DNA from: Nipponacmea schrenckii
Taxonomy: Eukaryota; Mollusca; Gastropoda; Lottiidae
Assembly: GCA_030562195.1 (NCBI GenBank)
Contig: JAUJPP010000011.1
Location: 11,098,001-11,162,000 of the forward strand
Reading direction: 5' to 3'
Length of the DNA stretch: 64,000 nucleotides
In this document: piece after piece, positions 1 to 10,772 of the stretch
Layout of the letters: every line of letters starts with the position of its first letter
Position numbering within the stretch: position 1 is the first letter of the stretch
Program-made: the position numbers and the translations under genes
Notes under the pieces: generated by a model
Databases searched by the model: none
The model's input: the letters and a program-made list of their open reading frames with translations, nothing else
Told to the model about the DNA's origin: nothing

Positions 1-1
1 T

Positions 2-568
2 TGTCAGTACTTTGCAGACTGTATTCGATCCCTCAATGGTGTTCCTAATAAAATAAGAGCTGACCGGGGGACGGAAAATGTTAATGTGGAATTGATGCAA
101 ACTGTATTGCGGACTCTTAATGGCAACCATGATGGTGCCCAAGTATCATTTTTGTATGGTAAATCGACCGCAAATCAAAGAATAGAATGTTGGTGGAGCA
201 AGTTTGGAATGTTGGGAATGGATGTTTGGAGGAAACATTTCAAAGATTTGGAAAATGCAGGTATTATAGACACTTCAAAGGAAATCGATATACAGTGTAT
301 AATTTTTTGTTATATAACCTTGCTCAGAGAGGAACTGAAACATATTGCGACATTGTGGAACGCCCATTACATCCGTAAATCCAGGAACCAACCTTATGGC
401 AGACCAGACACAAACTACTATTTGTCTGAATTGAATGGTGTAGAAAACTGTCTTAAACCTATTTGTGAAGGAGATTTGGATATGCTCGCAGAAAACTTAA
501 CAAGTTCTGTACTCGTTTGTAATTATTCGTCCCCAGTAACAAATTTAAAAGGAAAAATAAAGTTATAA
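2..568 (+). CDS. IS3EU-like integrase, C-terminal part of catalytic domain (copy A)
   Basis: The reading frame is open from the window edge to a stop at 566-568. It encodes the second half of an integrase-type (rve/DDE) transposase. The second catalytic Asp lies in 'RADRGTEN' (codon at about 62) and the catalytic Glu in 'NQRIECWW' (codon at about 185). They are followed by 'LWNAHYIRKSRNQPYGRP' and 'YYLSEL', typical of the animal integrase-core family that I place with IS3EU-like DNA transposons. The first Asp lies outside the window. The stop at 568 may be read only when an intron is retained, because a better C-terminal exon follows at 1016. An AATAAA at 645-650 could serve the short form. 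The gene converges on the minus-strand SAM gene (exons 8912 to 1763). Family placement is from memory; the motifs are seen. Confidence 0.8.
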   Translation, partial: CQYFADCIRSLNGVPNKIRADRGTENVNVELMQTVLRTLNGNHDGAQVSFLYGKSTANQRIECWWSKFGMLGMDVWRKHFKDLENAGIIDTSKEIDIQCIIFCYITLLREELKHIATLWNAHYIRKSRNQPYGRPDTNYYLSELNGVENCLKPICEGDLDMLAENLTSSVLVCNYSSPVTNLKGKIKL

Positions 569-1015
569 ACTTTAATTTTTTTGTGGCTGAAAATACATTA
601 CACAAACAATAATATGTACAATATCAAATTCAGCAAACTCAAATAATAAATAAATGAATAAATAAACCATGGAAATTTAATGCACCTAATAATCCGCTTA
701 TGCATCAACATGCAAATTCAAACAAAAAGGGAAAAGGGAGGGTGGGCAAAATAAGACTTGACTGTACAAATTGTACTTAACTAATGACCTAATGCATGAT
801 AGAAGACAACTATTAATAAGTGATGACTAGGTTGTAAAGGGAAAGAACTGAACATGAGTTAAATTATAATGAATTGTAATTAATCTACAATCTAAACAAA
901 ATAAAATGAATAGTAGTTAAACAGAAGTGAAAAGTAATAATAATTATGAGAGTGTTACATATGAGGACTGATAATTATTTATTTAAAAGCTAAAATATTA
1001 AAATGACTTTTACAG
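569..1015 (+). other. Probable last intron of integrase copy A
   Basis: AT-rich and without coding potential. It ends in a good acceptor ('ttttacag' at 1008-1015). The donor is not certain; 'CCA|GTAACA' near 537 is one candidate, but its phase does not match the next exon, so either another donor is used or an indel is present. Confidence 0.4.
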
Positions 1016-1136
1016 AGAATTATTCTCTCTTGTCATGGACGAAGGAGAAAAATCTTTGCCGAAAAACATCGAAGAAGCCGAAAATCTACTAGTATTTATT
1101 CTGGACTATATAGATCAAGAACTAAATATAGAGTAA
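1016..1136 (+). CDS. Probable C-terminal exon of integrase copy A
   Basis: After the acceptor ending at 1015 an open frame encodes 39 residues and a TAA at 1134-1136. The peptide is acidic and helical ('ELFSLVMDEGEK', 'EEAENLLVFILDYI') and resembles the C-terminal tail that usually follows the 'YFLPEL' block in this integrase family. Another frame is also open and very basic, so the assignment rests on the family resemblance. It closes the integrase gene about 630 bases before exon 4 of the opposing gene. Confidence 0.5.
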
Positions 1137-1227
1137 CCATTTCCTTGTGAAAAGTAAATTTACAGAAACAATTATTGTGCTTATTGAATAGCTTTCAATT
1201 ATTACTTTTAAAGTCATGTAATTGACT

Positions 1228-1640
1228 TATTTTTCATACGCCCACATGAAATGGGGGGGGGGGGGTATATTGTCGTCACCCATGTCCGTCCATCGGTCCG
1301 TCCGCAATTTCACATTAACATTCTACAGGGTACAATTTTTGATAGATTTTGACAAAACTTGTTGTGAACGTCCGTTATCACCCAAGGATAAACCCTATCG
1401 AAAATCAACAGACTCGAAAAATATTTAGTATGTATTATTACCCTTGTTCTTGAAAACGCTTTAAATTTTTTAGCTCGTTAATTTATAGAACCTTATCCAA
1501 AATCAGCAGAATTAAAAAATATTTAGTATGGTCGTCACCCTTGTTCTTAAAAACGCGTTCAAGTTAAGCTCTTTAACACTAATGATGGCACAGTTCTTGA
1601 CAGATTTTGATGAAATTTGAGTGTGTACTGGCCCAGGGAT
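1228..1640 (-). repeat. 'ATACGCCCAC' tandem-monomer element, inverted fragment
   Basis: It starts with 'tttttcatacgcccacat', the reverse complement of the 3' end seen at 52100 and 2450, then a poly-G run, then 'gtccgtccatcggtccgtcc' and diverged monomers containing 'gacaaaacttgttgtgaacg'. Same dispersed family as 2010-2470, 6905-7291, 7510-8640 and 50060-52110. No coding potential. Confidence 0.6.
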
Positions 1641-1762
1641 AAACCTAACCTAGCTTTAATACAGTGGTCATTAAAGGTAAATACATTTTGACAAATATGT
1701 TGAGTACTAAAAACAGAACCACAATAAGGAATAAGCGCTAGTAATAAATAAAAACAACTTAC

Positions 1763-1840
1763 AACTCATCAAAAAAATGCTGTAAGGCTATAGAATCTTC
1801 GGAGGAGTCAACAGCATAATAATCTCCATTTTCAGTATTT
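1763..1840 (-). CDS. Exon 4 of SAM-domain partner gene (element A)
   Basis: A 78-base exon lies between an acceptor ('ctaattgtag') and a strong donor (GTAAGTTG) on the minus strand. It encodes 'NTENGDYYAVDSSEDSIALQ' and then 'HFFDEL'. Exon 3 ends with two bases of a codon and exon 4 begins with one, so the frame continues exactly once the intervening hAT element is removed. No later exon (zinc finger or HECT part) could be found between this point and the end of the integrase gene at 1136, so the 3' half of the gene is missing or too decayed to see. Confidence 0.65.
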
Positions 1841-2009
1841 CTACAATTAGAAACATGCACATTAAGGTACTTTCAATCAAAAAAAAAACACATTTTAATG
1901 ATACAAATAAATACATATCAATACTTTAATTTTGTAGAGTAAACTACATTTATAAAGGAGTACAATATATATTATTATAACCACATCCTATCACACTCAC
2001 AAGCCAATT

Positions 2010-2470
2010 TAAGGCCACTGTTAAGGTGATAACTATGTAATGTGTGAATCCAATCCATGATCTTATTAACATGAAAGAGCCTACCAAGTTTCACCAAGAG
2101 AAGCTAAAAACTGTAGCATCTATTAAACCTGAAAGCCAATTTTGACGTATTTTCTCTACATTCAGCGTGATAACTCCTGAAGGGATAGGCCAAAATCTAC
2201 ACAAAAAAAAAAAACTTTTTTGATGTATATTTGCCATATTTTTGCTATGTTTTGGCCAATAACTTTGGAGTGTGTGAATGAAAATTCACAAAAATTAATC
2301 CAGTAAGAGATCTTGAATACATAAGAGCTTATCAAGTCTCATCCAAATCGAACAAAACTGTAGACTGTATCGATCCCACAAGAAATTGTGGACGGACGCA
2401 CAAACGGACAGGGGCGACAACAATACACATCCATATTCTAATATGGGTCTATAAAAAGAGCTAAGAACAA
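2010..2470 (+). repeat. 'ATACGCCCAC' tandem-monomer element, forward fragment
   Basis: Two diverged monomers ('ctaccaagtttcaccaagag', 'cttatcaagtctcatccaaa') are followed by 'aattgtggacggacgcacaa', 'ggacaggggcgacaacaata' and the terminal 'tatgggtctataaaaag'. Lies in the intron between exons 3 and 4 of the minus-strand gene. Confidence 0.6.
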
Positions 2471-2879
2471 CAAACAAATCCGACCATTAATCAAATGAGC
2501 AATCAAAAAGCCATGACAAACCCTATTGTCATTGTGACAATTAAAAAACAATCTTTTTCTTTTGCTAGCCTATCAATATTAAAAAGAATTATGGAAAGTT
2601 TTAATTTCATCTTCTTAAAATATGCTGTTTGACACAGTTATGAACACAATTTGCCATAAAACTTTGCAGGAAAGTTCTAATTAAAAAAATTTAAAATAAA
2701 ATATAGTCCTGCTGTTTTAGAATTCTATTTCATGTCAAAGAACCTATTATACAAAGTTTGAAATGTAAGCTTACTCAGTGATATTGTTATCTTGGACATA
2801 TCTTAAACATGTTCCTTGTCAATTTTAACTGAAGACATGAAAAAAATATATAAAAATGCAATATATCTACTTACATGGC

Positions 2880-5800
2880 CAGGGTTCGCACAGCCTTGAA
2901 AAACCCTTGATTTTGACTGCCTTCCTTGAAAATCCTTGAATTTGACATAATGCCTTAAAAAACCCTTGAATATTAGACATAATCTTGAAAAACCCTTGAA
3001 TTTAACGGCCCATTGACAATCTCGCATGCGGTGTGAAAAGAAAACAAAGCCGCCATGTTGAGTATCACCGGAATCCTCGGGATACCCCATATTAGAAGGC
3101 TATGACGTTATCAAACCCATATCGAGTCGTTTTGCATATCAAATGAGGATTTCTTTCATACGATTGGATAAATTTATAAACAATCTTCCATCCCAACCAA
3201 TCAAAACACTGGCAGGAGGTCTGGTCTCGATCCACTATTTTCAAGTTCTATTTATAACTCTATTCCTGTAATCTTTTCTTCGGCTTATTAGTTGAAAACA
3301 CGAATGCCATACTGATAAATATTTATAATTACGTCTATTTGATACTAGACCTAAACCTAGCATATTACCACTTACGTAGAACAATAATAATATGATGTAC
3401 TTTGATAAAAATATAAACATTGGACTTGTACCGCGTGAATTAGCGAGGTCATGGGTCATCACCGTAGTTACCATACCTTGTTATTTTTCTTCGCCATTTT
3501 TTTTATCTTATCTTATCATGAGTGGAAAATGTTCTTTCAACCGTGCCTGGTTTCATAAAGAAGAATACAAGCTATGGATCGAAGAGGTGAAAAATGACCA
3601 CTACAAGGCACACTGCTCAGCGTGTAACAAGATTATTAACCTTTCTAAAATGGGCGTCAGTGCTCTCAAATCACACATGTCCAGCGTCAAACATGTTGAA
3701 ATCATGAAAACAATAGAAGGACAGGTTTCCCCAATAATAACGTCGAAACTTGGTGGAGGTGACAATCCGCGCTCTATATTTCCTACCAAAACAGTTAGGC
3801 CTACACTGTCTTCAAAGCCTTGTACATCGACATCGTTAAGTAGTATTAGTAATTATGTTTCTGTGGGCAGTGCATCATTAAAGGCAGAAATTTTATGGGT
3901 CTTGCACACAATATCAACCCATTCGTCTCTGAACTCCAATGAACATGTTTCTATGTTATTCAAATCTATGTTCCCTGATAGTGAAATTGCTAAAAAGTTT
4001 TCATGTGGTGAGCGAAAAACAGCTTATGTTAGTGTTTTTGGCATTGCGGAACATTTCAAGAAAGTTTTGTTTGGATGAAATTGATGGATGTTTTGTGGTA
4101 TTATTTGATGAAAGTTTAAATACCAAACTTCAGAAAAAACAAATGGATCTTCATGTTCGCTATTGGACTAAAAAGAATATTGTGATAACAAGATATTATG
4201 GCTCACAATTTTTAGGTCATGCAAAAGCTGAAGACATGTTAAAACATTTTTCCGAATCCATCATCATGCAACCAGGATTAAATATCAAGGACTTAATACA
4301 AATAAGCATGGATGGCCCTAATGTAAACTGGAAGTTTTTTGACTTAATGAAATCAAAGCTTTCCAATGACTATGACTCATCTTTAATAAACATTGGCTCA
4401 TGTGGTCTTCACATAGTTCACAACAGTTTTAAAGCAGGTTCTTTAGCCTCTACTTGGGATGTTGGATCTATCCTTTCTGGTCTCTATTATGTGTTTAAAG
4501 ATGTCCCTGCAAGAAGAGAAGATTGCGTCGATGTTACTTCCATTGATAAACTGCCTCTCAAATTTGTACAACATAGGTGGTTAGAAAATGTTCCAACAGT
4601 GGAAAGAGCTTTAGATATATGGATCCAGATAGTAGAATATGTGAAAGCTGTTGATACCAGAAAGATTACAAAACCGGACAACAAATCTTATCAAGCTATT
4701 AACAAAGCTGTGAAGGACAAACTCATCATTTGCAAATTCAATTTTTTTAAATGTGTTGCCTTGCAGCTTCAACCTTTTCTAACCACATACCAAACAGATG
4801 CCCCAATGATTCCTTTCTTGGGTGAAGATCTTTGTAAAATTATTAGATCACTCATGAAAAGATTTATCAAACCAGAAATTATCAGTGAAGCCACTTCAAC
4901 AGATAAGTTACTAGCTATTGAAATATCAAACCAAGACAATCATGTTTCATACAAAAAAATTGATGTTGGATTTTCGTGTGCTAAAGCTTTAAAGGAAGTG
5001 AAATTGTCTGACAGAGAACTGTTAGAATTCTACTTACAATGTAGAGATTTCTTGATAGCTGTATTAAAGAAAATTTTATTGAAATGCCCTGTTAAATACG
5101 CCTTGGTGCAAAATATGTCTTCTTTGAATCCGAAAAATATGGTGAACAATAGTGCAAGATGTTTAATAAATTTCAAAAAACTTGTCAGTCAACTCCACAG
5201 CATGAATCGTATCCAAGAAAGTGATTGTGATCAAATAATACAAGAATATTCTGACTTATTGGAGAGTAGAGCCGAATATGGACTTGAGAAATTCAATAGC
5301 TTTGACAGCAGCAAAGACAGAATAGATACATTTTTTCATTCCTTGTGTAATGCTTCAGCCTCTGGTAACAAATACTCAAAGTTGTGGCAGGTTATTCAAC
5401 TTTTACTTGTTTTGTCCCATGGACAAGCATCTGTGGAGAGAGGCTTCAGTGTAAACAAGAAGCTTGAAAACTTAAAAGAACAATCTTTGGTTGCACAGAG
5501 AATAATCTGCGACTATGTGAAAAGTGTAGGGGGTGTAATGAGCGTTCCCATTACTAATGCACTATTGATCAGTGTTTCATCATCAAGACAAAAATATGAA
5601 CAGTATCTACAGGAGGAACGTGAAAAAAACAATAGAATAACTAAGCGTAAATCTATTATAGAAGAAATAGACGAAATTAAAGAAAAAAGGCAACGACTTG
5701 AGAACGATGTGAAAGAACTTACAAAATCCGCAGATGACCTGGCTTTTAAAGCTGAGAGCACTGGAAATCTTACATTGATTGCGAAGTCTAATTCATTTAG

Positions 5801-6084
5801 AATGTCTATTAAAGAAAAAAACAAATCCATTGTTGAAATAAATAAGAAACTAGAGGAACATTTGTTAGACTTAAAAAAGTGATTACAAAATGATGAGGTC
5901 TGAAAAAAGTTTTTGAAATATATTAATTGTATGGTCAGTATAAAAAACATTAAAAAAACATTCAATACTAAGTAAATGCACAGCTTTTATTTTCAAATCA
6001 ATCCTTGAAAAGTCCTTGAATTTTAAGGATTATTGTCCTTGAATAGTCCTTGAATTGATTTTGGAATTTGCTGTATGAACCATG
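2880..6084 (+). mobile_element. hAT-superfamily DNA transposon, near complete
   Basis: A 15-base terminal inverted repeat starts at 2880 ('CAGGGTTCGCACAGC') and matches 12 of 15 bases of the reverse complement at 6070-6084. The core 'atggc' is present on both flanks; the expected 8-bp target duplication is imperfect, so its exact edge is uncertain. Directional CTTGA motifs crowd both ends: seven between 2893 and 3005 and four between 5998 and 6056, all on the plus strand. The single gene (3518-5882) is broken by one frameshift. The element lies inside the minus-strand SAM gene, exactly at the end of exon 3. Confidence 0.85.
3518..5882 (+). pseudogene. hAT transposase with N-terminal BED-type zinc finger, one frameshift
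   Basis: The chosen start is the ATG at 3518 ('MSGKCSFNRAW'), which precedes the first domain directly. Residues Cys33, Cys36, His53 and His59 form a BED/C2H2-type finger for DNA binding. The frame runs to a stop at about 4078. The homologous protein continues in another frame from about 4070 ('FVVLFDESLN', the first catalytic region) to 5882. One base gained or lost near 4070 explains this. The C-terminal hAT block 'LLVLSHGQASVERGFSVNKK' is intact, followed by a Lys/Glu-rich coiled coil ('EEIDEIKEKRQRLENDVKEL'). Total length of about 790 residues is usual for the group. Function would be cut-and-paste transposition. Without a recoding event the copy is inactive, unless the shift is an assembly error. 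Confidence 0.85.
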
Positions 6085-6752
6085 ATGGCATTATCTATAT
6101 TATCATGTCTATTAATAGAAATGGAGTTATTAATAATATCATTATCATCATCTTGTTCATCTAAACTATGACAAAGTAAGTTACATTTTGGAATTCCTGG
6201 GATTTTCTGAGAGGTAATGTACTTGGAAAGCGTGAACGGGCTGACGAGATTACAGACATTTAAGTTTATATTATTTACTATTTCCATATTAGTGTAATTA
6301 CTTTTGTCACCAATAACTGGGTTTCGTCCATTAGGAAAAAATGATTCTATCACAATGTCTAGTACATCATCATATTCTTTATCAACGGGAATAGGGATCT
6401 GTATGTAGTTTTTGTCCCCTAGTGGACTTTTGACAGTTGTGATTTTGTTTTCATTATTGACATCTGTTCTTTTTTTGACGAGCAAACTAAAGGAAACCAG
6501 TCGTGTTGATTTGTGTGGTCTGCCTCTACTTTTGCCTCTCTGTTTTACTAGTAAGGATTTACTTCCTGAACAATCTTCATTTGGTGGAGGAGTACGTAGG
6601 GCATTCAAAAGTTCCTTTCGTCTTTCAATTCTACTGTTAGGTACTGAATTACATCTGCATTTGTCTCGGAGCGAAATTCTGTCACCAATTGCATTTAATC
6701 CCAGATTTGTCAACTCCTCATCACTCATCAAATTGACAACTTTTCCATCAAT
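6085..6752 (-). CDS. Exon 3 of SAM-domain partner gene (element A)
   Basis: After the acceptor 'tacag' the exon opens with 'IDGKVVNLMSDEELTNLGL' and 'GDRISLRDKC', the second half of a SAM domain. Then follow a basic stretch ('KQRGKSRGRPHKSTR'), the module 'DKNYIQIPIPVD' with 'ESFFPNGRNP', and a tail rich in Asp and Asn. SAM plus 'FFPNG' is the N-terminal arrangement I know from animal HECT/G2E3-like proteins of transposon origin. The exon ends 'GCCAT' and in the undisturbed gene would be followed by GTAAGTAG, now at the far side of the hAT insertion (2870s). Phase agrees with exons 2 and 4. The protein may bind partners through SAM; no catalytic residue is visible in this half. Confidence 0.65.
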
Positions 6753-6904
6753 CTGTAATGAACATTTATAAGTTTCATAGACAATATCACCACCACTCTA
6801 GCCTTTCACATTAGCCAGGCATTGTAGTAGTATCCTAATTTTAATGAAACAGACCTGATATCTGAATGAAGATAGTTTAAAAAAAAAAGATAGCAACGCA
6901 ATGC

Positions 6905-7291
6905 GTTGAAATACGCCCAGTGGCAGCCATATTAAAGAAGGTTGATATCGGCCGATGTTAATACTAAAATCAATAGGGATCCTGATTATGTCCCCAATAA
7001 TCCACATACCAAATTTAAAAAAGATCGGTCACAAATTGTAGGCTGTAGAGTGGACACAAGATTAATCAGTAATTTTTTGACTAAAATCGGTCTATCTCGG
7101 CCAAAAATTGTCTGATTGGCACCAAGATAAATAGGGGTCCTCATTATGTCCCCAATAATCTACATACCAAATTAGAAAAAGATCGGTCGAAAATTGTAGG
7201 CTGTAGAGTGGACACAAGAAAATGTGAACACACACACACACACACACAGACAAACAGGGGTGGTCACAATATACATTTTGGGCGTATAAAA
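6905..7291 (+). repeat. Complete short copy of the 'ATACGCCCAC' repeat element
   Basis: Begins 'aaatacgcccagtggcagcc' and ends 'ttttgggcgtataaaaag', giving short inverted ends. Inside are two monomers of about 180 bp, each with 'caccaagataaatag'-like text, 'ccaataatcyacataccaaa' and 'gatcggtc', followed by an (AC)n tract (7229-7248). It lies in the intron between exons 2 and 3 of the SAM gene. Confidence 0.65.
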
Positions 7292-7385
7292 AGGGCAAAG
7301 TTGGTTGTTACGCTACTATACTGCATATATTCCATTAAGCTTGTTACACTGTATTAAACATTACTATTATTAGACTTCGACTTAC

Positions 7386-7451
7386 TTTATTATCTCTGAA
7401 TTTATTTATGATGGAAACAGGAATCAGCCTCATTTGAAGAAACTCACACAC
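7386..7451 (-). CDS. Exon 2 of SAM-domain partner gene (element A)
   Basis: A 66-base, 22-codon exon flanked by 'tttttcag' and 'GTAAGT'. It encodes 'VCEFLQMRLIPVSIINKF' and 'RDNK', the first helices of a SAM domain, joining exon 1 ('TTDE') and exon 3 ('IDGKVV') in phase 0. This exon is too short to stand out as an open frame and was found by reading splice sites and the domain together. Confidence 0.7.
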
Positions 7452-7509
7452 CTGAAAAAATAAATGAAAATAATACTACTAGTACAGGTAATAATTGTAA
7501 TTAACGAGC

Positions 7510-8640
7510 GGACGCCCAAAAGGCAATACGCCCACCAGCAGCCAGCTTGAGGACTGACAAACACTAGTATCACACTAATAAGTACATGTTTACCAAGTTT
7601 TGTGATGATCCGGTAAAAACTGTGGTCTCTAGACATTGTGGACAAACATACATACAGACAGGGGCATAACTCACCAACCATAAAAATAACAATGCTGGTT
7701 TTCAAAAGGAACCGACGTTTTATGATGATGAAGATATATATCAAGTTTTGCGATGATCCAGTAAAAATTGTGGTCTCTATCGCACCCACAAGAAAATGTT
7801 AGCAGACGTCCAGGGGGGCATAGCTCACCAACTGAAAAAGTTTCAAAGGTTTTCGAAAGGGACTGATATTTTATGATGGTCTACTTGTTTATCACGTTTC
7901 AAAGAGATTCTATAAAAATTGTAGCCTCTATCGCACCCACAAACCAAATCTGAAGAAAGGGGCATAACTCACCAACCGTAAAATGCCATGATGCTGGCCA
8001 TTTTATGATGATGTAGATATTTATCAAGTTTCGTGATGATCCAGTAATAATTGCAGTCTCTATCGCACCCACAAGAAATTGTGGGCGCATGTCTGGTGGC
8101 ATAACTCACCAACCATAAAAGTTACAAAGATGGTTTTCGAAAGGAACTGATATTTTATGATGGTCTACTTGTATATCAAGTTTCAAAGAGATCCGGTAAA
8201 AATTATAGTCTCTATTGCACCCACAAGCCAAATTTGATTAAATTTTGATAATTAAATGGTCATAACTCACCAACCCTAAAAGTCAGAAAACTGGTTTTCA
8301 AAAGGAACCGATACTGTATGATGATATACAATGTAGGCTATAGATTATGTCATGTCTACCAAGTCTCATGATGCTCCGATAAAAATAAAATGTGGTCTTT
8401 TTCACACCCACAAGCCAAATTTCGCTAATTAAGTGGGCATAACTCACCAACCGTAAAAGTTACAAAGCTGGTTTTCGAAAGGAACCCACATCTTATGATG
8501 ATATACAATATGTCTAGGCATACCAAGTTTCGTGATGGATGATCCGATAAAAATTGTGGTCTCTATCGCACCCATAAGAAATTGTGGACGGACGGACGTC
8601 CGCACGGACGGAAGGGTGGCAGTCTCACAGGAAGCTTGAT
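7510..8640 (+). repeat. 'ATACGCCCAC' repeat element with about six diverged monomers
   Basis: Starts near 'caatacgcccaccagcagcc'. The phrase 'ctcaccaaccgtaaaa' recurs at about 7661, 7827, 7969, 8106, 8266 and 8443 (spacing 137-177), each with 'gatgatccgataaaaattg' and 'ctatcgcacccacaag'. It ends in 'gtggacggacggacgtccgc'. The terminal 'gggcgtat' is not present, so the right end is truncated. Lies in intron 1 of the SAM gene. Confidence 0.65.
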
Positions 8641-8873
8641 TTTATGTCAAATAACATAATAAAAATCTGAATGGTTTAGATGAGTCATGAGGTAGGTATT
8701 TTACAGACACCGCTTTTCACGCTACCGCCAAATGACATTTTCATTTACAAAATCTACACTGACTTGACATTATTTAAAATCCACAAGGGGCATGCTGGAA
8801 TCAGCTACAAATTTCTATTTAGCTCTCATATAATACGATAATATACTAGTATAAGAAAAAAACTTTTACATAC

Positions 8874-8912
8874 TTCATCTGTTGTGAGATCCTTTGACTG
8901 CTTGTCCGCCAT
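8874..8912 (-). CDS. Exon 1 of SAM-domain partner gene (element A)
   Basis: ATG at 8912 (minus strand) starts 'MADKQSKDLTTDE', followed by donor GTATGT. Thirteen codons in phase 0 join exon 2. The start context 'caATATGGCGG' resembles a YY1-type initiator that recurs at other element genes here. An AT-rich minisatellite begins about 45 bases upstream. Confidence 0.6.
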
Positions 8913-8954
8913 ATTGTTCTTTTCTGTTGTTAATGACGATGGTACAATCGGATA

Positions 8955-9632
8955 TTCTCAAACAAAATTAATAATTCTACAAACTTAAATAATAAATCGG
9001 TGGACAAAAATAATAATTCCGTAAACTTAAATAAAAAATCGCAGACAAAAATAATAATTCTGCGTACAAAAATAATAATTCTGCAAACTTAAATAAAAAA
9101 TCATGGAGAAAAACAATAAATCGGCGAACAAAAATAATAATTCTGCAAACTTAAATAAAAAATCGCAGACAAAAATGATAAATCGGTGAACAAAAATAAT
9201 AATTCTGCAAACTTAAATAAAAAATCGCAGACAAAAATAATAAATCGGTGGATAAAAATAATGATTCCGTAAACTTAAATAAAAAATCGCAGACAAAAAC
9301 AATAATTCTGCGTACAAAAATAATAATTCTGCAAACTTAAATAAAAAATCATGGACAAAAACAATAAATCGGCGGACAAAAATAATAAATCGGCGAACAA
9401 AAATAATAATTCTGCAAACTTAAATAAAAAATCGCAGACAAAAATAATAAATCGGTGGACAAAAATAATAATTCTGTAAACTTAAATAAAAAATCGCGGA
9501 CAAAAATAATAAATCGGTGAACAAAAATAGAAATTCTGCAAACTTAAATAAAAATTCGCAGACAAAAATGAAAATTCTGCGTACAAAAATAAAAATTCTG
9601 CAAACTTAAATAAAAAATCAAAAGACAAAAAT
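8955..9632. repeat. AT-rich minisatellite of alternating 20-bp words
   Basis: Three words alternate: 'aataattctgcaaactta', 'aataaaaaatcgcagacaaa' and 'aataataaatcggtggacaa'. They recur some thirty times with few changes, in a loosely higher-order pattern. No coding potential. It lies between the SAM gene's first exon and the Copia remnant. Confidence 0.8.
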
Positions 9633-9759
9633 GTGTCCTAAACGAGCCACCGTAACAAGGTTTATATTTTCACTAAGATATACATAACACAATCTGAACT
9701 GTTTGTTTTAAACCTGTAATATAAAATTACCTCTGCTACACCATCATGAGTGTCTTTGA
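9633..9759. other. Short spacer between minisatellite and Copia remnant
   Basis: No feature seen. The expected reverse transcriptase of the Copia element would begin here but is absent. Confidence 0.4.
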
Positions 9760-9779
9760 TGTTCACTCAATGTTTATTC

Positions 9780-10770
9780 TTTCCTGTCACTTTACCAGCT
9801 CTACCAATTACCACAGCTTCACTCCATTCTGATTCACTGTCCTTACGAAACAGAATTTTACTTTCCCTGGTAGGAAGTGAATAAGTACCTCGCCACTTGC
9901 TGAAGGTCTATCTGTTTCCGTAGTTTCACTTTCAGTCCCACTTAATTGTTCAGGCTCCGAATCGTACAAATTTAAGATTGTGTCGTCGAGGGACGAATCT
10001 GATGTCTAAGAGCTCTGCGTAACTTTTCACTAGCTTCTGACTGTACAAAAGATTTTCTTGCTGCATGTAACGTATTTAGATGTTCAGCGATCAATTCACT
10101 TGCGGTTTTACCCTCAAGAGCTAGGAGGTTATCAGTCAATACACATGGTGGGTTTCTACCAAACACTAATTGGTTGGGGCTGTAACCATATACATTTTGA
10201 AGTGAATTTTTCGTGCTCAAAGCCCATGTCAATGCTACTGTCGCTGAACATTGAGTGACTTGGGTTATTTTAGTCATCATGTTGGCAATAATGGCATTAT
10301 GTCGTTCTGTGATGCCATTCGACCATGGTGCCTCTGCGGCTGTGGGAGTACTTTAATGTTCAAATTTTCCGCCATGTCCCGAAATAGTTCATTATTGAAT
10401 TCCCCACCATTGTCACTCAAAAATTTATTTGGAATTCCGAATATAGCAATCCAATGTTTAAAGATCTTATCTACTATTTCTTCCTTTTCCTTGCAGTCTA
10501 TTAAAGCACCAGCACTGTATCTAGTTGCATGATCAATTAAGTGGAGGAACAACTGACCATATTTCAAATCCATAGACACAGTGTCATTAAATTCTTTGGC
10601 CAAGGACAAACCAACAACAGGTCTAAGAGCAGGTTTGCGGTATCTTATACATATTTCACAAGCGTTTTAATAGTTACGAATCAAATTGAAAAGTTCTTTG
10701 TCATCTTCACCAGAATCTTGTACAAGCTTCACCAATTTATCACCAGAAGGATGCCCAAACTGTTTATGGA
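9780..10770 (-). pseudogene. Copia integrase, frameshifted
   Basis: First Asp in 'FNDTVSMDLKYG', second in 'FLSDNGGEFNNELF', Glu in 'PWSNGITERHN' in a neighbouring frame near 10295. All three catalytic residues survive across one shift. The region continues with 'NVYGYSPNQLVFGRNPP' and a C-terminal part ('SESEWSEAVVIGRAGKVTGK', near 9790-9860) split by further shifts. This would insert cDNA into the genome. It is not functional as read. Confidence 0.75.
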
Positions 10771-10772
10771 GC

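Noticed and set aside
5513..5965. Minus-strand frame of 150 codons
   Set aside because: Antisense of the hAT coiled-coil region.
6412..6771. Plus-strand frame of 119 codons
   Set aside because: Antisense shadow of exon 3 of the SAM gene, which has splice sites and a recognisable domain.
7428..8102. Minus-strand frames with 'SSQNLIYIFIIIK' and similar text
   Set aside because: Translations of diverged repeat monomers in intron 1 of the SAM gene.
8955..9632. CRISPR-like regular array
   Set aside because: No unique spacers; words are contiguous tandem repeats in a eukaryotic context.
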